From positions 372,061 to 436,060 of the forward strand of contig NZ_NIQU01000004.1 of NCBI RefSeq assembly GCF_002741105.1: a stretch of DNA of 64,000 nucleotides, read 5' to 3'. This document shows, piece after piece, positions 7,437 through 17,537 of the stretch (the first letter of the stretch is position 1; every line of letters starts with the position of its first letter). The position numbers and the translations under genes were made by a program. Origin of the DNA: Pseudomonas sediminis (GTDB lineage Bacteria; Pseudomonadota; Gammaproteobacteria; Pseudomonadales; Pseudomonadaceae). Below the pieces are notes generated by a model. It worked only from the letters and a program-made list of their open reading frames with translations. It was not told the DNA's origin and ran no database searches.

Positions 7437-10073
7437 TCAACGCCTCACCAGTCCACCCAGGCCGCCAGCGATCAACGTGGCGGTGTCGGCCAATGCCACC
7501 CAGGGGTCGAGCCCGGCCGGCACGGCCAGGTAACGCGGCTCCCACTGCGGCAGGAACTTGTCCTTGAAGCGGCGCAGGCCCTGGAAGTTGTAAAAGTTCT
7601 CGCCACGGTCGAACACCATCGCGCCGAGACGCAGCGGCAGCGGCGCACCCTTGCGCGTCTGCAGGCCGGCCAGCGGCACCATGCCGAGACTGAAACGTGC
7701 GTAGCCCTCGCTCTGAAACTGCTGGATCAGGCCAAGCATGAGAAACTCCATGGTCGACTTCGGCGCATCCGGCAGCACGCGCATCAGATCGAGGCTGGCC
7801 ACAGCACGCGTCTCGCATTCCAGCAAGTTGGCGAAGGCCACCGCGCGGCCCTCGAAGCGCACCACCACGACACGAAAATGCGCCAGGTATTCGGGGCTGA
7901 AGCGGCCCAGGGAAAAGCCCTTCTCGCGCACGTTCTTGCCCTGCAACCAGGCATCGGAAATCGCCTGCAGCTCCTCCATCGGCACCTGACCGGGGGCGTG
8001 GAATTCCAGGCTCAAGCCATCGCGTTGACCACGATTCCAGGTGTAGCGCAGGGCTTTCATCTCCTTGCCGTTGCTGGCCAGATCGAAGGTTTTCAGATCC
8101 ACCAGTGCCTCTTCACCGAGCTTCAGCGCAGTCAGGCCGATGTCGATATAGCCGGGCAGGTTCTCCGCGCGCACCTGATAGAACACCGGCCGCGCATGGT
8201 GGCGGTCGCAGAGGTCACGGAACTGCCAGATCAGCTCGGCACGCGCAGCCGGCGGACCGATCGGGTCGAACAGTGCCACCAGGCTGCGCCCGCGACGGGC
8301 GTACATGAGGAAGGCTTCGCTATCTGGATGGAACAGCAGCGCCTTGTCACCGCTCAGCGCCAGGCCACCTTCCGGCTGACGCGAGGCCTGGACGATGGCA
8401 CGGGCGCGCAGCAACGCCTCCCCGTCTGGCAGGCTGATACTTGGCGGCGTGGCGCGCAGTAGCCAGGTCAGGCTGACCGCCAGCAGCACCAGGGCACTGC
8501 CCAGCGCCGCCCGAAGGCCGCGCGGGGCATTGGCATCCAGCTCGAACTGCCACCACAGCTGATGGCTGTAGGCGACATCCTGATAGGCGAACAGCAGCAG
8601 CCACACCGAGGCGGCGATCACTCCGACCGTTGCCGCCAGCGCCAGGCCGGATGCCGGCACGTCCATCAATCGGCTACGTCGGTAGAACTCGCGACGAAAC
8701 AGCGCCAGCAAGCCGGCGATGGCCGCAAGGGCCAGGGCCTCCGGCCAGTCGAAGCCCTTGAGCAGCGACAACACCACGCCCAGGCAGAGCAGCACCAGGG
8801 TCAGTGCCCAGGCCGCCGACAGGCGCCGACGCAACCCTTGCGCCAGCAGCAGGCAAAGCGTGCCGACCAGGCTGGCCGCCAGGTGCGAGGCCGCCACCAG
8901 TTGCGGCGGCATGAGGAAACCCAATGCCTCCAGGCGTTCGTCCATGGTCGGCGTCACCCCGGAGAACAGCAACACCGCACCGGCGCAGAACACCAGCAGC
9001 GCCAGCAGGGGTACCGCCATACCACTGGCCATGCGCGCCACCTGCCGCGGGAACCACAGACGACGCGCCTCGGCGGCCAGCAGCAGGAGCCCAGCCGCCA
9101 CCAGCGGCAAAATCACGTAGAGCAGCCGATAGAGCAGCATCGCCGCGACCAATCCGGCCGGATCGATGCGCGAGGAGAAAGCTGCCAGCAGCACCGCCTC
9201 GAACACCCCGACGCCACCCGGCACATGGCTGAGCACACCGGCTGCCAGCGCCAGCATGTAGATCAGCACGAAGGAGGAAAAAGGTGGTGCCTCGGGCAGC
9301 AACAGGTACAGCACGCTGGCGGCAATCAGCACATCCAGGCTGCTGATCAACAGTTGCGTCAGACTCATGCGCAGGCCCGGCAAGCGCAGGCTGAAACGCC
9401 CGAGATCCACCTGCCAGCAACCGGGTGCGGGTCGCTCGGCAAGGCGTTTACGGCTGACCAGTAGCCCCACCACCAGCGCCACGAGCAATATCGCAACAGC
9501 CAGCACTGCCAGCACAGGCTCGGACAGGCGCAACGCGGCCGAGGCATCCTCAAGATCGAACAGGGCCGCCAGCGCCGCGAGAATCGGCAGGCTGACACCG
9601 AGCGACAGGCTGGCGAACAGGCTCATGCGCGCCACATCGCCCGCGCTCAGCCCATTGCGCCCGTACAGGCGGTAGCGCACCGAACCACCGGACAACGCCG
9701 ACAGGCCCACGGCATTGCCGATGGCAAAAGCGCAGAAACCGCCGAGCGCCAGGGTCGGCGGCGGCAGATCGACGTTTGCATAGCGGCTGGCTGACCACTC
9801 GTAGGCGAGCATCACCAAAAAGCCCAGCACGGTGGCCAGCAAGGCGCCGAGCAAGGCCTGCGGCGGCACGGCCGCCAGGGATTCGCGCACCTGATCCGGA
9901 TTGATCTCGCGCACCAGGTGCCAGCAGGCGACCAGCGCCAGACCGAACAACAGCAGCGAAAGGCCGAGGCCGATCAGGTGTCGGTTGCGTTGCAGCCAGC
10001 CGGATTGGGGAGAGGGAGGAAGATCTGGCGCGCCTGCGCTTTCAGCGGGAAGTTCGGATACCGCTCGACTCAT
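7437..10073 (-). CDS. mprF: MprF: phosphatidylglycerol aminoacyltransferase with flippase domain
   Basis: About 878 residues. The N-terminal two thirds contain many transmembrane helices (flippase part, with SHVPGGVGVFEAVLL near residue 270). The soluble C-terminal part from about residue 540 is the DUF2156 tRNA-dependent transferase (FHPDSEAFLMYARRGRSLVALFDPIG; YNFQGLRRFKDKFLPQWEPRYL). It would add alanine or lysine to phosphatidylglycerol, reducing the negative charge of the membrane. The ATG at 10073 is preferred to a GTG at 10100 because AGAGG is suitably placed upstream. It is coupled to the VirJ-like hydrolase downstream. Confidence 0.9.
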   Translation of the reverse strand: MSRAVSELPAESAGAPDLPPSPQSGWLQRNRHLIGLGLSLLLFGLALVACWHLVREINPDQVRESLAAVPPQALLGALLATVLGFLVMLAYEWSASRYANVDLPPPTLALGGFCAFAIGNAVGLSALSGGSVRYRLYGRNGLSAGDVARMSLFASLSLGVSLPILAALAALFDLEDASAALRLSEPVLAVLAVAILLVALVVGLLVSRKRLAERPAPGCWQVDLGRFSLRLPGLRMSLTQLLISSLDVLIAASVLYLLLPEAPPFSSFVLIYMLALAAGVLSHVPGGVGVFEAVLLAAFSSRIDPAGLVAAMLLYRLLYVILPLVAAGLLLLAAEARRLWFPRQVARMASGMAVPLLALLVFCAGAVLLFSGVTPTMDERLEALGFLMPPQLVAASHLAASLVGTLCLLLAQGLRRRLSAAWALTLVLLCLGVVLSLLKGFDWPEALALAAIAGLLALFRREFYRRSRLMDVPASGLALAATVGVIAASVWLLLFAYQDVAYSHQLWWQFELDANAPRGLRAALGSALVLLAVSLTWLLRATPPSISLPDGEALLRARAIVQASRQPEGGLALSGDKALLFHPDSEAFLMYARRGRSLVALFDPIGPPAARAELIWQFRDLCDRHHARPVFYQVRAENLPGYIDIGLTALKLGEEALVDLKTFDLASNGKEMKALRYTWNRGQRDGLSLEFHAPGQVPMEELQAISDAWLQGKNVREKGFSLGRFSPEYLAHFRVVVVRFEGRAVAFANLLECETRAVASLDLMRVLPDAPKSTMEFLMLGLIQQFQSEGYARFSLGMVPLAGLQTRKGAPLPLRLGAMVFDRGENFYNFQGLRRFKDKFLPQWEPRYLAVPAGLDPWVALADTATLIAGGLGGLVRR

Positions 10074-10193
10074 GTCGAAAACGCCTCTGATGGACGCCAC
10101 CTCGGAGTGAGGCCTAGATCAGAGTGTATATGTAACAAAATGTTCCGCAGCTTCGAAACATTCCTGACGCAAGTCCGGATTGGCTGGCGCGGC

Positions 10194-10460
10194 TCAGGCC
10201 TCGCCGAGAAAACGCAAGCCCGCCCCTTCAGCATCCACGCGCATCACTTCCATCTTCAATACCGGCGCAGGGAAGGGCAAATCCTGCACCTGGCCGATCA
10301 CTTCGGTGCCGACCGACAAGCTGGCCATGTCCGGGTGCTTCACGTAAACACCGCTATCGGACAGGTCACGAGTCTGCGCCAACAGCTCGCCGAAGCTGGG
10401 GTGGCTGATCTTGATCCGGCACTTCATCGGGGTACGCACCTGCTGGCGCTGGTTCGGCAT
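10194..10460 (-). CDS. PilZ-domain protein
   Basis: An 88-residue single PilZ domain with the c-di-GMP-binding residues visible: RQQVR (RxxxR) at the N-terminus and DLSDSG (D/NxSxxG) about 30 residues later. It probably acts as a small c-di-GMP effector. The ATG at 10460 has GGAG upstream. A PilZ protein also lies next to the lauroyl acyltransferase gene in P. aeruginosa (PA0012), which supports synteny. Its partner is unknown. Confidence 0.85.
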   Translation of the reverse strand: MPNQRQQVRTPMKCRIKISHPSFGELLAQTRDLSDSGVYVKHPDMASLSVGTEVIGQVQDLPFPAPVLKMEVMRVDAEGAGLRFLGEA

Positions 10461-10534
10461 GACGGCTCCGGGGGATAGGCGGGCGATGCAGCCTTTAATA
10501 ACGCAAAATCGAAGCAATTCCCAACGCTCGACAG

Positions 10535-10562
10535 AAAAAAGGCGCCATCGAGGCGCCTTCGT
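10535..10562 (-). terminator. Rho-independent terminator of lpxL
   Basis: Read on the minus strand, AAGGCGCC-TCGAT-GGCGCC is followed by TTTTTT. It begins about 30 bp past the stop of the lauroyl acyltransferase gene. Confidence 0.82.
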
Positions 10563-10588
10563 TCATCATCGTGCTCAGTGGCAGTACG

Positions 10589-11476
10589 TCAGTACCACTT
10601 GGCCTCGCCCTCGGGGCGTTTCTTGAAGCGCTTCATGCTCCACATGTACTGGCTCGGGTAGTTACGCACGTAACGCGATACCACTTCGCTCATCGCCGCC
10701 ACGCCTTCTTCGACGTTCTCGCTGTACATGCCTTCGGGGGCCGCCTCGAGGATAACCTTGTAGCCGCTGCCATCCGGCAGGCGCAGCGCATGCAGGAACA
10801 CGCCGACCGCCTTGCCACCAGTGAGCATGCTCGGCACGAACTTGCTGGTCAGCGCGGTGGTGCCGAGGAAGGGTACGAAAACACCCGACGAACGGCTTGG
10901 CTCCGGGTCGGCCGGAATACCCACGGCGCCGCCTTTGCGCACTTCCTTGATGACGCTGAGGATGCCTTCCTTGGTCGACGGCGCGACGCGGTTGCCCATC
11001 TGCACGCGCTGCTGCTGGAGCAGCTCATCGACGGCCTTGAGCTTGGGCGGGCGGTAGAAAATGATTGGTTTGCACTGGTTGCAGTAAAAGTGGTTGAGCA
11101 CTTCCCAGTTGCCTAGGTGGCTGGTGATGCCGACCACGCCCTTGCCGGATACCAGAGCCTGTTGCAGCACCTCCAGGCCCTCGACTTCGCGCACCAGCTT
11201 GAGCGATTTCTGCGCCGGCCAGATCCAGGCGCAGGCGCTTTCGGTCAGGGTCTTGCCGATGTCCTTGAGGCTTTGCCCGACCAGTTTGTCCAGTTCGGCC
11301 TGATTCAGCTCCGGGAAGCACTTGCTCAGGTTGATGCGCACCACGTCACGCGAACCGTTCGGCAGCTTCCACATCAGCCAGCCGATGGCATTGCCCACGG
11401 CCTGCACGGCACGCCAGGGCAGCAGTGCGAACAGACGCAGGAACCCGACCACCAGGGCGCCCTTGAGTTTTTCCAC
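10589..11476 (-). CDS. lpxL: Lipid A biosynthesis lauroyl acyltransferase
   Basis: 295 residues with the HX4E catalytic motif in SHLGNWEV and an N-terminal membrane segment (ALVVGFLRLFALLPW). It transfers a secondary acyl chain to lipid A precursors at the inner membrane. The start is the GTG at 11476 (protein VEKLKGALVV), with GGAG 8 bases upstream and a length equal to the P. aeruginosa homologue as I remember it; a TTG at 11500 would add 8 residues. It lies in the conserved run from tag to pilZ and is followed by a terminator. Confidence 0.9.
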   Translation of the reverse strand: MEKLKGALVVGFLRLFALLPWRAVQAVGNAIGWLMWKLPNGSRDVVRINLSKCFPELNQAELDKLVGQSLKDIGKTLTESACAWIWPAQKSLKLVREVEGLEVLQQALVSGKGVVGITSHLGNWEVLNHFYCNQCKPIIFYRPPKLKAVDELLQQQRVQMGNRVAPSTKEGILSVIKEVRKGGAVGIPADPEPSRSSGVFVPFLGTTALTSKFVPSMLTGGKAVGVFLHALRLPDGSGYKVILEAAPEGMYSENVEEGVAAMSEVVSRYVRNYPSQYMWSMKRFKKRPEGEAKWY

Positions 11477-11577
11477 GAGAGACTCCAAGCGTTTCTGCAA
11501 AGCGCCCAGTTTAACAGGACGTTCAAAAACGTTGGTGAGGCAGGCAAGACAAGGCGTAACGGCCAGGACCAGCTCTG

Positions 11578-12189
11578 TCAGTAAAGGCTCGTCCGCAGCC
11601 GCCGTTGCAGATCGCGCTCGTAGGCCTCGACGTCGAATTCCTCATAGATGCAGCGGAAGATATCGCCCGCGCTCGGCAGGCTGGCGCGCTCCACCTGGCG
11701 CGATGCATCCCACAGACCGGAACGCACTGCCGCCTTGGAGCACTGGAAGTAGCAGCTGTCGATATGGATGCGCAGTACGCTGCGTGGCAGCTTGTCCTGG
11801 GCACGGCCCAGTTCCAGCAGCTCGGGGTCGAGGGATATTTCGGCACGGCCGTTGACCCGCAGACTCTCGCCCACGCCCGGAATCAGGAACAGCAGCGCCA
11901 CCTGCGGGTTGAGCAGGATATTGCGCAGGCTGTCGATGCGGTTGTTGCCGGGGCGATCCGGCAGCAGCAGGGTCTGGTCATCGAGGATGTGCACGAACCC
12001 CGGCGCATCACCACGCGGCGAGCAATCCAGGCCATCCAGGCCGACGCTCGCCAGCACCACGAAGGGCGACGCCTCGATCAATGCGCGGTAGGGTTCGATC
12101 AGTCGCGGCAGCTCCTTGCGCCGCGAGCGCTCGTGGCTTTCCCCATACAGCGCCTGCAGTTGGTCCAGCGTGGTGATGGTAGTGGTCAT
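11578..12189 (-). CDS. PPOX-type FMN-dependent flavoprotein (pyridoxamine 5'-phosphate oxidase family)
   Basis: 203 residues with a split-barrel flavin-binding pattern: FVVLASVGLDGLDCSPRGDAPG near residues 43-64, then LLLPDRPGNNRIDSLRNIL and VALLFLIPGVGESLRVNGRAEI. This matches the MSMEG_1061-like PPOX subfamily. The substrate is unknown. Its ATG overlaps the tag stop by 4 bp, so it is coupled to tag. As I recall, the tag-lpxL junction of P. aeruginosa lacks this gene. Confidence 0.78.
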   Translation of the reverse strand: MTTTITTLDQLQALYGESHERSRRKELPRLIEPYRALIEASPFVVLASVGLDGLDCSPRGDAPGFVHILDDQTLLLPDRPGNNRIDSLRNILLNPQVALLFLIPGVGESLRVNGRAEISLDPELLELGRAQDKLPRSVLRIHIDSCYFQCSKAAVRSGLWDASRQVERASLPSAGDIFRCIYEEFDVEAYERDLQRRLRTSLY

Positions 12190-12740
12190 GGCGCCCTCAG
12201 TTGCGCATAGCGATCGCAGTCAGTGGTGTGGTCCATCACCATACCCGTGGCCTGCATGAAGGCATAGCAGATGGTCGGCCCGACGAAGGTAAAGCCGAGC
12301 TTCTTCAACGCCTTGCTCATCGCTTCGGCCTCGGGCGTCACCGCCAGCATCTGGCTACGGTCGCTGAAGTGGTTGATCTTCGGCACACCGCCCACGAAAG
12401 ACCAGAGCAGCGTTACCGGGTCGTCCAGCTTCAGCCAGGCCTGAGCGTTCTGCCGCACGGCCTTGAGCTTGAGGCGGTTGCGGATGATGCCGGGGTCCTG
12501 CATCAGCACTTCGATCTCTTCATCGCTCAAGCGCGCCAGACGCTCGGGGTCGAAGCCGTGCAGCACCTGGCGATAGCGCTCGCGCTTCTTCAACACGGTG
12601 ATCCACGACAGGCCGGCCTGCGCGCCTTCGAGCAGCAGCATCTCGAACAGATGGCCGGCATCGCGCTGCGGCACGCCCCATTCCTCGTCGTGATAGGCCT
12701 GGTACAGCGGATCGTCGGTACACCAGAAGCAGCGCGGCAT
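12186..12740 (-). CDS. tag: DNA-3-methyladenine glycosylase I
   Basis: 184 residues. Zinc ligands are visible as C4, H17, H171 and C175 (MPRCFWC...YHDEEWG; MDHTTDCDRY), and the conserved EGAQAGLSW lies near residue 38. It excises 3-methyladenine from alkylated DNA. It is divergent from glyQ and overlaps the following PPOX gene. Confidence 0.93.
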   Translation of the reverse strand: MPRCFWCTDDPLYQAYHDEEWGVPQRDAGHLFEMLLLEGAQAGLSWITVLKKRERYRQVLHGFDPERLARLSDEEIEVLMQDPGIIRNRLKLKAVRQNAQAWLKLDDPVTLLWSFVGGVPKINHFSDRSQMLAVTPEAEAMSKALKKLGFTFVGPTICYAFMQATGMVMDHTTDCDRYAQLRAP

Positions 12741-12912
12741 GATCGTAGGCCTCGGTTAGGGGTCGAAGCGACGACTATAGCGGCAAAATAACTGGATATA
12801 AATACAGTTTCATACGACTTGAATGATGCCGATGTGCCGTACCCTGCGGCCTGCGCCGAGTTTCGATATACTCCCCGGCTTTCCCTCGCAAGCCTCCACA
12901 GGTGATTTTTTC

Positions 12913-13860
12913 GTGAGCCAGACCAAGCCTGCCGTGCGCACCTTCCAGGACCTGATCCTGGCCCTGCAGAACTACTGGGCCGAGCAGGGCTGCGTGGTGC
13001 TGCAACCCTACGACATGGAAGTAGGCGCCGGCACCTTCCACACCGCCACCTTCCTGCGCGCCATCGGCCCGGAGACCTGGAACGCCGCCTACGTGCAGCC
13101 TTCGCGTCGCCCCACCGACGGCCGCTATGGCGAAAACCCCAACCGCCTGCAGCACTACTACCAGTTCCAGGTGGTCTTGAAGCCCAACCCAGAGAACTTC
13201 CAGGAGCTGTACCTGGGTTCGCTTAAGGCCATCGGCCTCGACCCGGAAGTGCATGACATCCGCTTCGTCGAAGACAACTGGGAATCGCCGACTCTCGGCG
13301 CCTGGGGTCTGGGCTGGGAAATCTGGCTCAACGGCATGGAAGTCACCCAGTTCACCTACTTCCAGCAGGTCGGTGGCATCGAGTGCTATCCGGTGACCGG
13401 CGAGATCACCTACGGCCTGGAGCGCCTGGCCATGTACCTGCAGGGCGTCGACTCGGTCTATGACCTGATCTGGACTGACGGCCCGTTCGGCACCGTGACC
13501 TACGGCGACGTGTTCCACCAGAACGAAGTGGAGCAGTCCACCTACAACTTCGAGCACGCCAACGTCGAGAAGCTGTTCGAGCTGTTCGACTTCTACGAGA
13601 GCGAAGCCAACCGCCTGATCGAGTTGGAGCTGCCGCTGCCGACCTACGAGATGGTGCTCAAGGCCTCGCACACCTTCAACCTGCTCGACGCCCGCCGCGC
13701 CATCTCGGTAACCGCGCGCCAGCAGTACATCCTTCGCGTGCGCACCCTGGCCCGCGCCGTGGCGCAAAGCTACCTGCAAGCGCGCGCCAAGCTCGGCTTC
13801 CCCATGGCCACCCCCGAACTGCGTGATGAAGTACTGGCCAAGCTGGAGGCGCAAGCATGA
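12913..13860 (+). CDS. glyQ: Glycyl-tRNA synthetase alpha subunit
   Basis: 315 residues, the usual length. It is the catalytic subunit of the alpha2-beta2 bacterial GlyRS, with class II motifs in [18 protein letters not shown] and [19 protein letters not shown] at 12913 is chosen because the preceding in-frame codons read as non-conserved sequence; AGGTGA lies 8 bases upstream. It overlaps glyS by 4 bp (ATGA). A possible -10 hexamer TATACT lies about 45 bp upstream. Confidence 0.95.
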   Translation: MSQTKPAVRTFQDLILALQNYWAEQGCVVLQPYDMEVGAGTFHTATFLRAIGPETWNAAYVQPSRRPTDGRYGENPNRLQHYYQFQVVLKPNPENFQELYLGSLKAIGLDPEVHDIRFVEDNWESPTLGAWGLGWEIWLNGMEVTQFTYFQQVGGIECYPVTGEITYGLERLAMYLQGVDSVYDLIWTDGPFGTVTYGDVFHQNEVEQSTYNFEHANVEKLFELFDFYESEANRLIELELPLPTYEMVLKASHTFNLLDARRAISVTARQQYILRVRTLARAVAQSYLQARAKLGFPMATPELRDEVLAKLEAQA

Positions 13861-15911
13861 GTGCACACGATTTCCTGGTCGAACTGGGCACCGAAGAGCT
13901 GCCACCGAAAGCCCTGAAGAGCCTCGGTGATGCCTTCCTCGCCGGTATCGAGAAAGGCCTCAAGGGCGCCGGCCTGGGCTACACAGCCAGCCGTGTGTAT
14001 GCCGCGCCGCGCCGCCTGGCAGTGCTGATCGAGCAGCTCGAAGAGCAGCAGGCCGACCGCAGCATGAACCTCGACGGCCCGCCCATCCAGGCCGCCTTCG
14101 ATGCCGACGGCAACCCGACCCAGGCCGCCCTGGGCTTCGCCCGCAAGTGCGGCGTGGACATCGCCGAGATCGACCGCAGTGGCGCCAAACTGCGTTTCGC
14201 CCAGCACATCCCTGGCCAGCCGGCGGTGAACCTGTTGCCGACCATCGTGCAGGACTCGCTGAACGACCTGCCGATCCCGAAACGCATGCGTTGGGCCGCC
14301 CGTCGTGACGAATTCGTGCGTCCGACCCAGTGGCTGGTGATGCTCTTCGGTGACGCCGTAGTCGACTGCGAGATCCTCGCGCAGAAGGCTGGTCGCGTGT
14401 CCCGCGGCCATCGCTTCCATGCCAACCGCGACGTGCGCATCAGCAGCCCGGCCAACTACGCCGAAGACCTGCGCAGCGCCTATGTGCTGGCCGACTTCGC
14501 CGAACGCCGCGAGATCATCAGCCGCCGCGTCGACGAACTGGCTGCCGCCGAGAACGGCAGCGCCATCGTGCCGCCAGCGCTGCTGGATGAAGTCACCGCC
14601 CTGGTCGAATGGCCGGTGCCGCTGGTGTGCTCGTTCGAAGAACGCTTCCTCGAGGTGCCGCAGGAAGCGCTGATCAGCACCATGCAGGACAACCAGAAGT
14701 ACTTCTGCCTGCTCGATGCGAACGGCAAGCTGCTGCCGCGCTTCATCACCGTGGCCAACGTCGAGTCCAAGGACCCGGCACAGATCGTCTCCGGTAACGA
14801 GAAAGTCGTGCGTCCGCGCCTGACCGACGCCGAGTTCTTCTTCAAGCAGGACAAGAAGCAGAAGCTCGAAGGCTTCAACCAGCGCCTGGCCAACGTGGTG
14901 TTCCAGGCCCAGCTGGGTTCGGTGTTCGACAAGGCCCAACGCGTCTCGGCGCTCGCCGGTTTCATCGCCCGCGAAGTCGGTGGCGACGCCCAGCGCGCCG
15001 CCCGTGCCGGCCTGCTGAGCAAGTGCGACCTGGCCACCGAGATGGTCGGCGAATTCCCCGAGATGCAGGGCATCGCCGGCTACTACTATGCGCTCAACGA
15101 CGGTGAGCCGCAGGACGTCGCCCTGGCCCTGAACGAGCAGTACATGCCGCGCGGTGCCGGCGCCGAACTGCCGAGCACCCTCACCGGTGCGGCCGTGGCC
15201 GTGGCCGACAAGCTCGACACCCTGGTCGGCATCTTCGGCATCGGCATGCTGCCGACCGGCTCGAAGGACCCCTACGCTCTGCGTCGCGCCGCCCTCGGCG
15301 TGCTGCGCATCCTGATCGAGAAGGGCCTGGATCTGGACCTGGCCACTGCGGTCGACTTCGCCGTCGCCCAGTACGCCGGCAAGATCAAAACCGACGGTCT
15401 GGCAGCTCAGGTGCTGGAATTCATCTTCGACCGCCTGCGTGCGCGCTATGAAGACGAAGGCATCGAAGTCGCCGTGTACCAGGCCGTGCGTGCGGTGGGT
15501 CCGACCTCGCCACTGGACTTCGACCAGCGCGTGCAGGCCGTGCAGGCCTTCCGCAAGCTGCCGCAAGCCGCTGCCCTGGCCGCCGCCAACAAGCGCGTGT
15601 CGAACCTGCTGAGCAAGGCCGAAGGTGGCGTCGCCGCCCAGGTCGAAGCGCACTACTTCGACAACCCCAGCGAGTTCGCCCTGCACGCCGCCATCCAGCA
15701 GGCCGACCAGGCCGTACAGCCGCTGGCCGCTGCCCGCCAGTACAACGAGGCCCTGGCCAAGCTGGCCAGCCTGCGTGAGCCGGTGGACGCCTTCTTCGAG
15801 GCGGTGCTGGTCAACGCCGAAGACGCGCGCGTGCGCGCCAACCGTTATGCCCTGCTGGCCCGCCTGCGCGGGCTGTTCCTCGGCGTGGCGGACATTTCGG
15901 TACTGGGCTGA
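13857..15911 (+). CDS. glyS: Glycyl-tRNA synthetase beta subunit
   Basis: 684 residues beginning [20 protein letters not shown], the hallmark N-terminus of GlyS, with a C-terminal anticodon-binding/DALR-like region. The beta subunit recognises tRNA-Gly. The start overlaps the glyQ stop, which supports equal production of both subunits. Confidence 0.95.
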   Translation: MSAHDFLVELGTEELPPKALKSLGDAFLAGIEKGLKGAGLGYTASRVYAAPRRLAVLIEQLEEQQADRSMNLDGPPIQAAFDADGNPTQAALGFARKCGVDIAEIDRSGAKLRFAQHIPGQPAVNLLPTIVQDSLNDLPIPKRMRWAARRDEFVRPTQWLVMLFGDAVVDCEILAQKAGRVSRGHRFHANRDVRISSPANYAEDLRSAYVLADFAERREIISRRVDELAAAENGSAIVPPALLDEVTALVEWPVPLVCSFEERFLEVPQEALISTMQDNQKYFCLLDANGKLLPRFITVANVESKDPAQIVSGNEKVVRPRLTDAEFFFKQDKKQKLEGFNQRLANVVFQAQLGSVFDKAQRVSALAGFIAREVGGDAQRAARAGLLSKCDLATEMVGEFPEMQGIAGYYYALNDGEPQDVALALNEQYMPRGAGAELPSTLTGAAVAVADKLDTLVGIFGIGMLPTGSKDPYALRRAALGVLRILIEKGLDLDLATAVDFAVAQYAGKIKTDGLAAQVLEFIFDRLRARYEDEGIEVAVYQAVRAVGPTSPLDFDQRVQAVQAFRKLPQAAALAAANKRVSNLLSKAEGGVAAQVEAHYFDNPSEFALHAAIQQADQAVQPLAAARQYNEALAKLASLREPVDAFFEAVLVNAEDARVRANRYALLARLRGLFLGVADISVLG

Positions 15912-15918
15912 CGCCAGG

Positions 15919-15949
15919 CGCTGGCCGCGAAGGTTTTCGCGGCCAGCGT
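15919..15949 (+). terminator. Strong hairpin after glyS
   Basis: CGCTGGCCGCGAA and TTCGCGGCCAGCG form a 13-bp perfect stem with a short loop, 8 bp after the glyS stop. The following T-run is weak, so it may attenuate rather than fully stop transcription into gmhB 30 bp downstream. Confidence 0.6.
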
Positions 15950-15980
15950 TCGTTTCCACCTCTGCTTCTGGCGTGGCTGC

Positions 15981-16511
15981 ATGAAACTGCTGATCCTCGA
16001 CCGCGACGGTGTCATCAACCAAGACTCCGACGCCTATATCAAGACGCTCGACGAGTGGATTCCGATCCCGTCGTCGATCACCGCCATCGCACGCCTGTCG
16101 AAGGCGGGCTGGACGGTGGCCGTGGCCACCAACCAGTCCGGCATCGCCCGTGGCTATTACGACCTGGCGACCCTAGAGTCGATGCACGCGCGCCTGCGCC
16201 AGCTGGTGGCCGAGCAGGGCGGTGAAGTCGGTCTGATCGTGCATTGCCCGCACGGCCCGGATGACGGCTGCGACTGTCGCAAACCGAAACCGGGCATGCT
16301 CGAGCAGATCGCTGCGCACTACGCCACGGAACTGGCAGGAATCTGGTTCGTCGGCGATACCAGCGGTGACCTGCAGGCCGCGCTGGCCGTCGATTGTCAG
16401 CCTGTGCTGGTGAAAACCGGCAAGGGCGAGCGAACCCTGGCCAAGCCTCTGCCGCCAGGAACCCTGGTATTCGATGATCTGGCGGCTGTCGCCGATCAAC
16501 TGCTCTCATAA
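15981..16511 (+). CDS. gmhB: D-glycero-beta-D-manno-heptose-1,7-bisphosphate 7-phosphatase
   Basis: 176 residues of the HAD family: motif I DRDGVIN with nucleophile and acid aspartates, a GmhB-type zinc loop CPHGPDDGCDCRKPKPGM, and VGDTSGDLQAA as motif IV. It removes the 7-phosphate during ADP-heptose synthesis for the LPS core. Only 13 bp separate it from the acyltransferase gene. Confidence 0.92.
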   Translation: MKLLILDRDGVINQDSDAYIKTLDEWIPIPSSITAIARLSKAGWTVAVATNQSGIARGYYDLATLESMHARLRQLVAEQGGEVGLIVHCPHGPDDGCDCRKPKPGMLEQIAAHYATELAGIWFVGDTSGDLQAALAVDCQPVLVKTGKGERTLAKPLPPGTLVFDDLAAVADQLLS

Positions 16512-16524
16512 GGTGTGAAGGTTC

Positions 16525-17292
16525 ATGGCGCTAGTGCAGGCATTCAGAGTCACGCTTTTCTACCTGCTGCTGTCGTCCAGCTCGTTCTTCTGGTGCCTGA
16601 TCAGCCTGGTGGTCGCACCGCTGCTGCCGTTCCGCCAGCGCTACCGCTTCGTCGTCCAGGCCTGGTGCAACTGCGCCGTGTGGCTGGCCAAGGTGATCGT
16701 CGGTATCCGCTATGAAGTGCGCGGCGCGGAGAACATCCCCGAGCGCCCCTGCGTGATCCTCGCCAACCACCAGAGCACCTGGGAAACCTTCTTCCTCTGC
16801 GGTTTCTTCGAGCCACTGTCGCAGGTGGTCAAGCGCGAGCTGCTGCGCGTGCCGTTCTTCGGCTGGGGCATGGCGCTGCTCAAGCCCATCGCCATCGACC
16901 GCAGCAACCCCAAGGCCGCGCTCAAGCAGTTGGCCAAGCAGGGTGATGAGCGCCTCAAGCAGGGCGCCTGGGTACTGGTATTCCCCGAAGGCACGCGGAT
17001 TCCGCCGGGCCAGATCGGCAAGTTCTCCCGCGGCGGTACCGCCCTGGCGGTGAATGCCGGCCTGCCGGTGCTGCCCATCGCGCACAACGCCGGCGAGTTC
17101 TGGCCCAAGGTCGGTTGGTCCAAGCGCTCGGGAACGGTTCAGGTGATCATCGGCGCACCGATGTACGCCGAGGGCGAAGGCCCGCGTGCCATCGCCGAGC
17201 TCAACGAGCGCGCCTTCCAGTGGGTACGCCAGCAACAGACCGAACTGCGCGGCGAAGAGCCGCAACTGAGCCGGCTAGGCGAAACCGTCTGA
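16525..17292 (+). CDS. Lysophospholipid acyltransferase family protein (PA0005-like, PlsC family)
   Basis: 255 residues. Two N-terminal hydrophobic stretches precede an acyltransferase domain with NHQSTWETFF (an HX4E variant of the usual HX4D) and VFPEGTRIPPG. It would esterify a lysophospholipid such as 1-acylglycerol-3-phosphate at the inner membrane. In P. aeruginosa the equivalent gene adjoins gyrB; here about 11 kb of other DNA separates them. Confidence 0.88.
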   Translation: MALVQAFRVTLFYLLLSSSSFFWCLISLVVAPLLPFRQRYRFVVQAWCNCAVWLAKVIVGIRYEVRGAENIPERPCVILANHQSTWETFFLCGFFEPLSQVVKRELLRVPFFGWGMALLKPIAIDRSNPKAALKQLAKQGDERLKQGAWVLVFPEGTRIPPGQIGKFSRGGTALAVNAGLPVLPIAHNAGEFWPKVGWSKRSGTVQVIIGAPMYAEGEGPRAIAELNERAFQWVRQQQTELRGEEPQLSRLGETV

Positions 17293-17537
17293 TCTGTGGA
17301 TAAGCTGTGCGTCAAATGCAAGCAAAGCGCCACCATCGCTCGCATCTGGCTGATTTTCCTGGCGAATCCACTGCGCTAGGAAAATCCCGTAACAGGGTAT
17401 AAGTTGTGGCTCACGCCTGACTGCTATTGGCCTTCCGGCGGCTACATGCCGCCGATAAATCCGCCTCTACCACGACGGGTTCACAGTCTCGCCCGCGGCA
17501 ATGGCCGAAGATGGGACAAGAAAGGGAATTCGCTGCC

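Noticed and set aside
12823..12912. Earlier in-frame ATG for glyQ
   Set aside because: The 30 added residues ([13 protein letters not shown]...) contain the promoter region and are absent from the standard 315-residue protein.
13770..16022. Minus-strand open frame of 750 codons opposite glyS
   Set aside because: Complete overlap with glyS and no recognisable domain; a GC-bias artefact.
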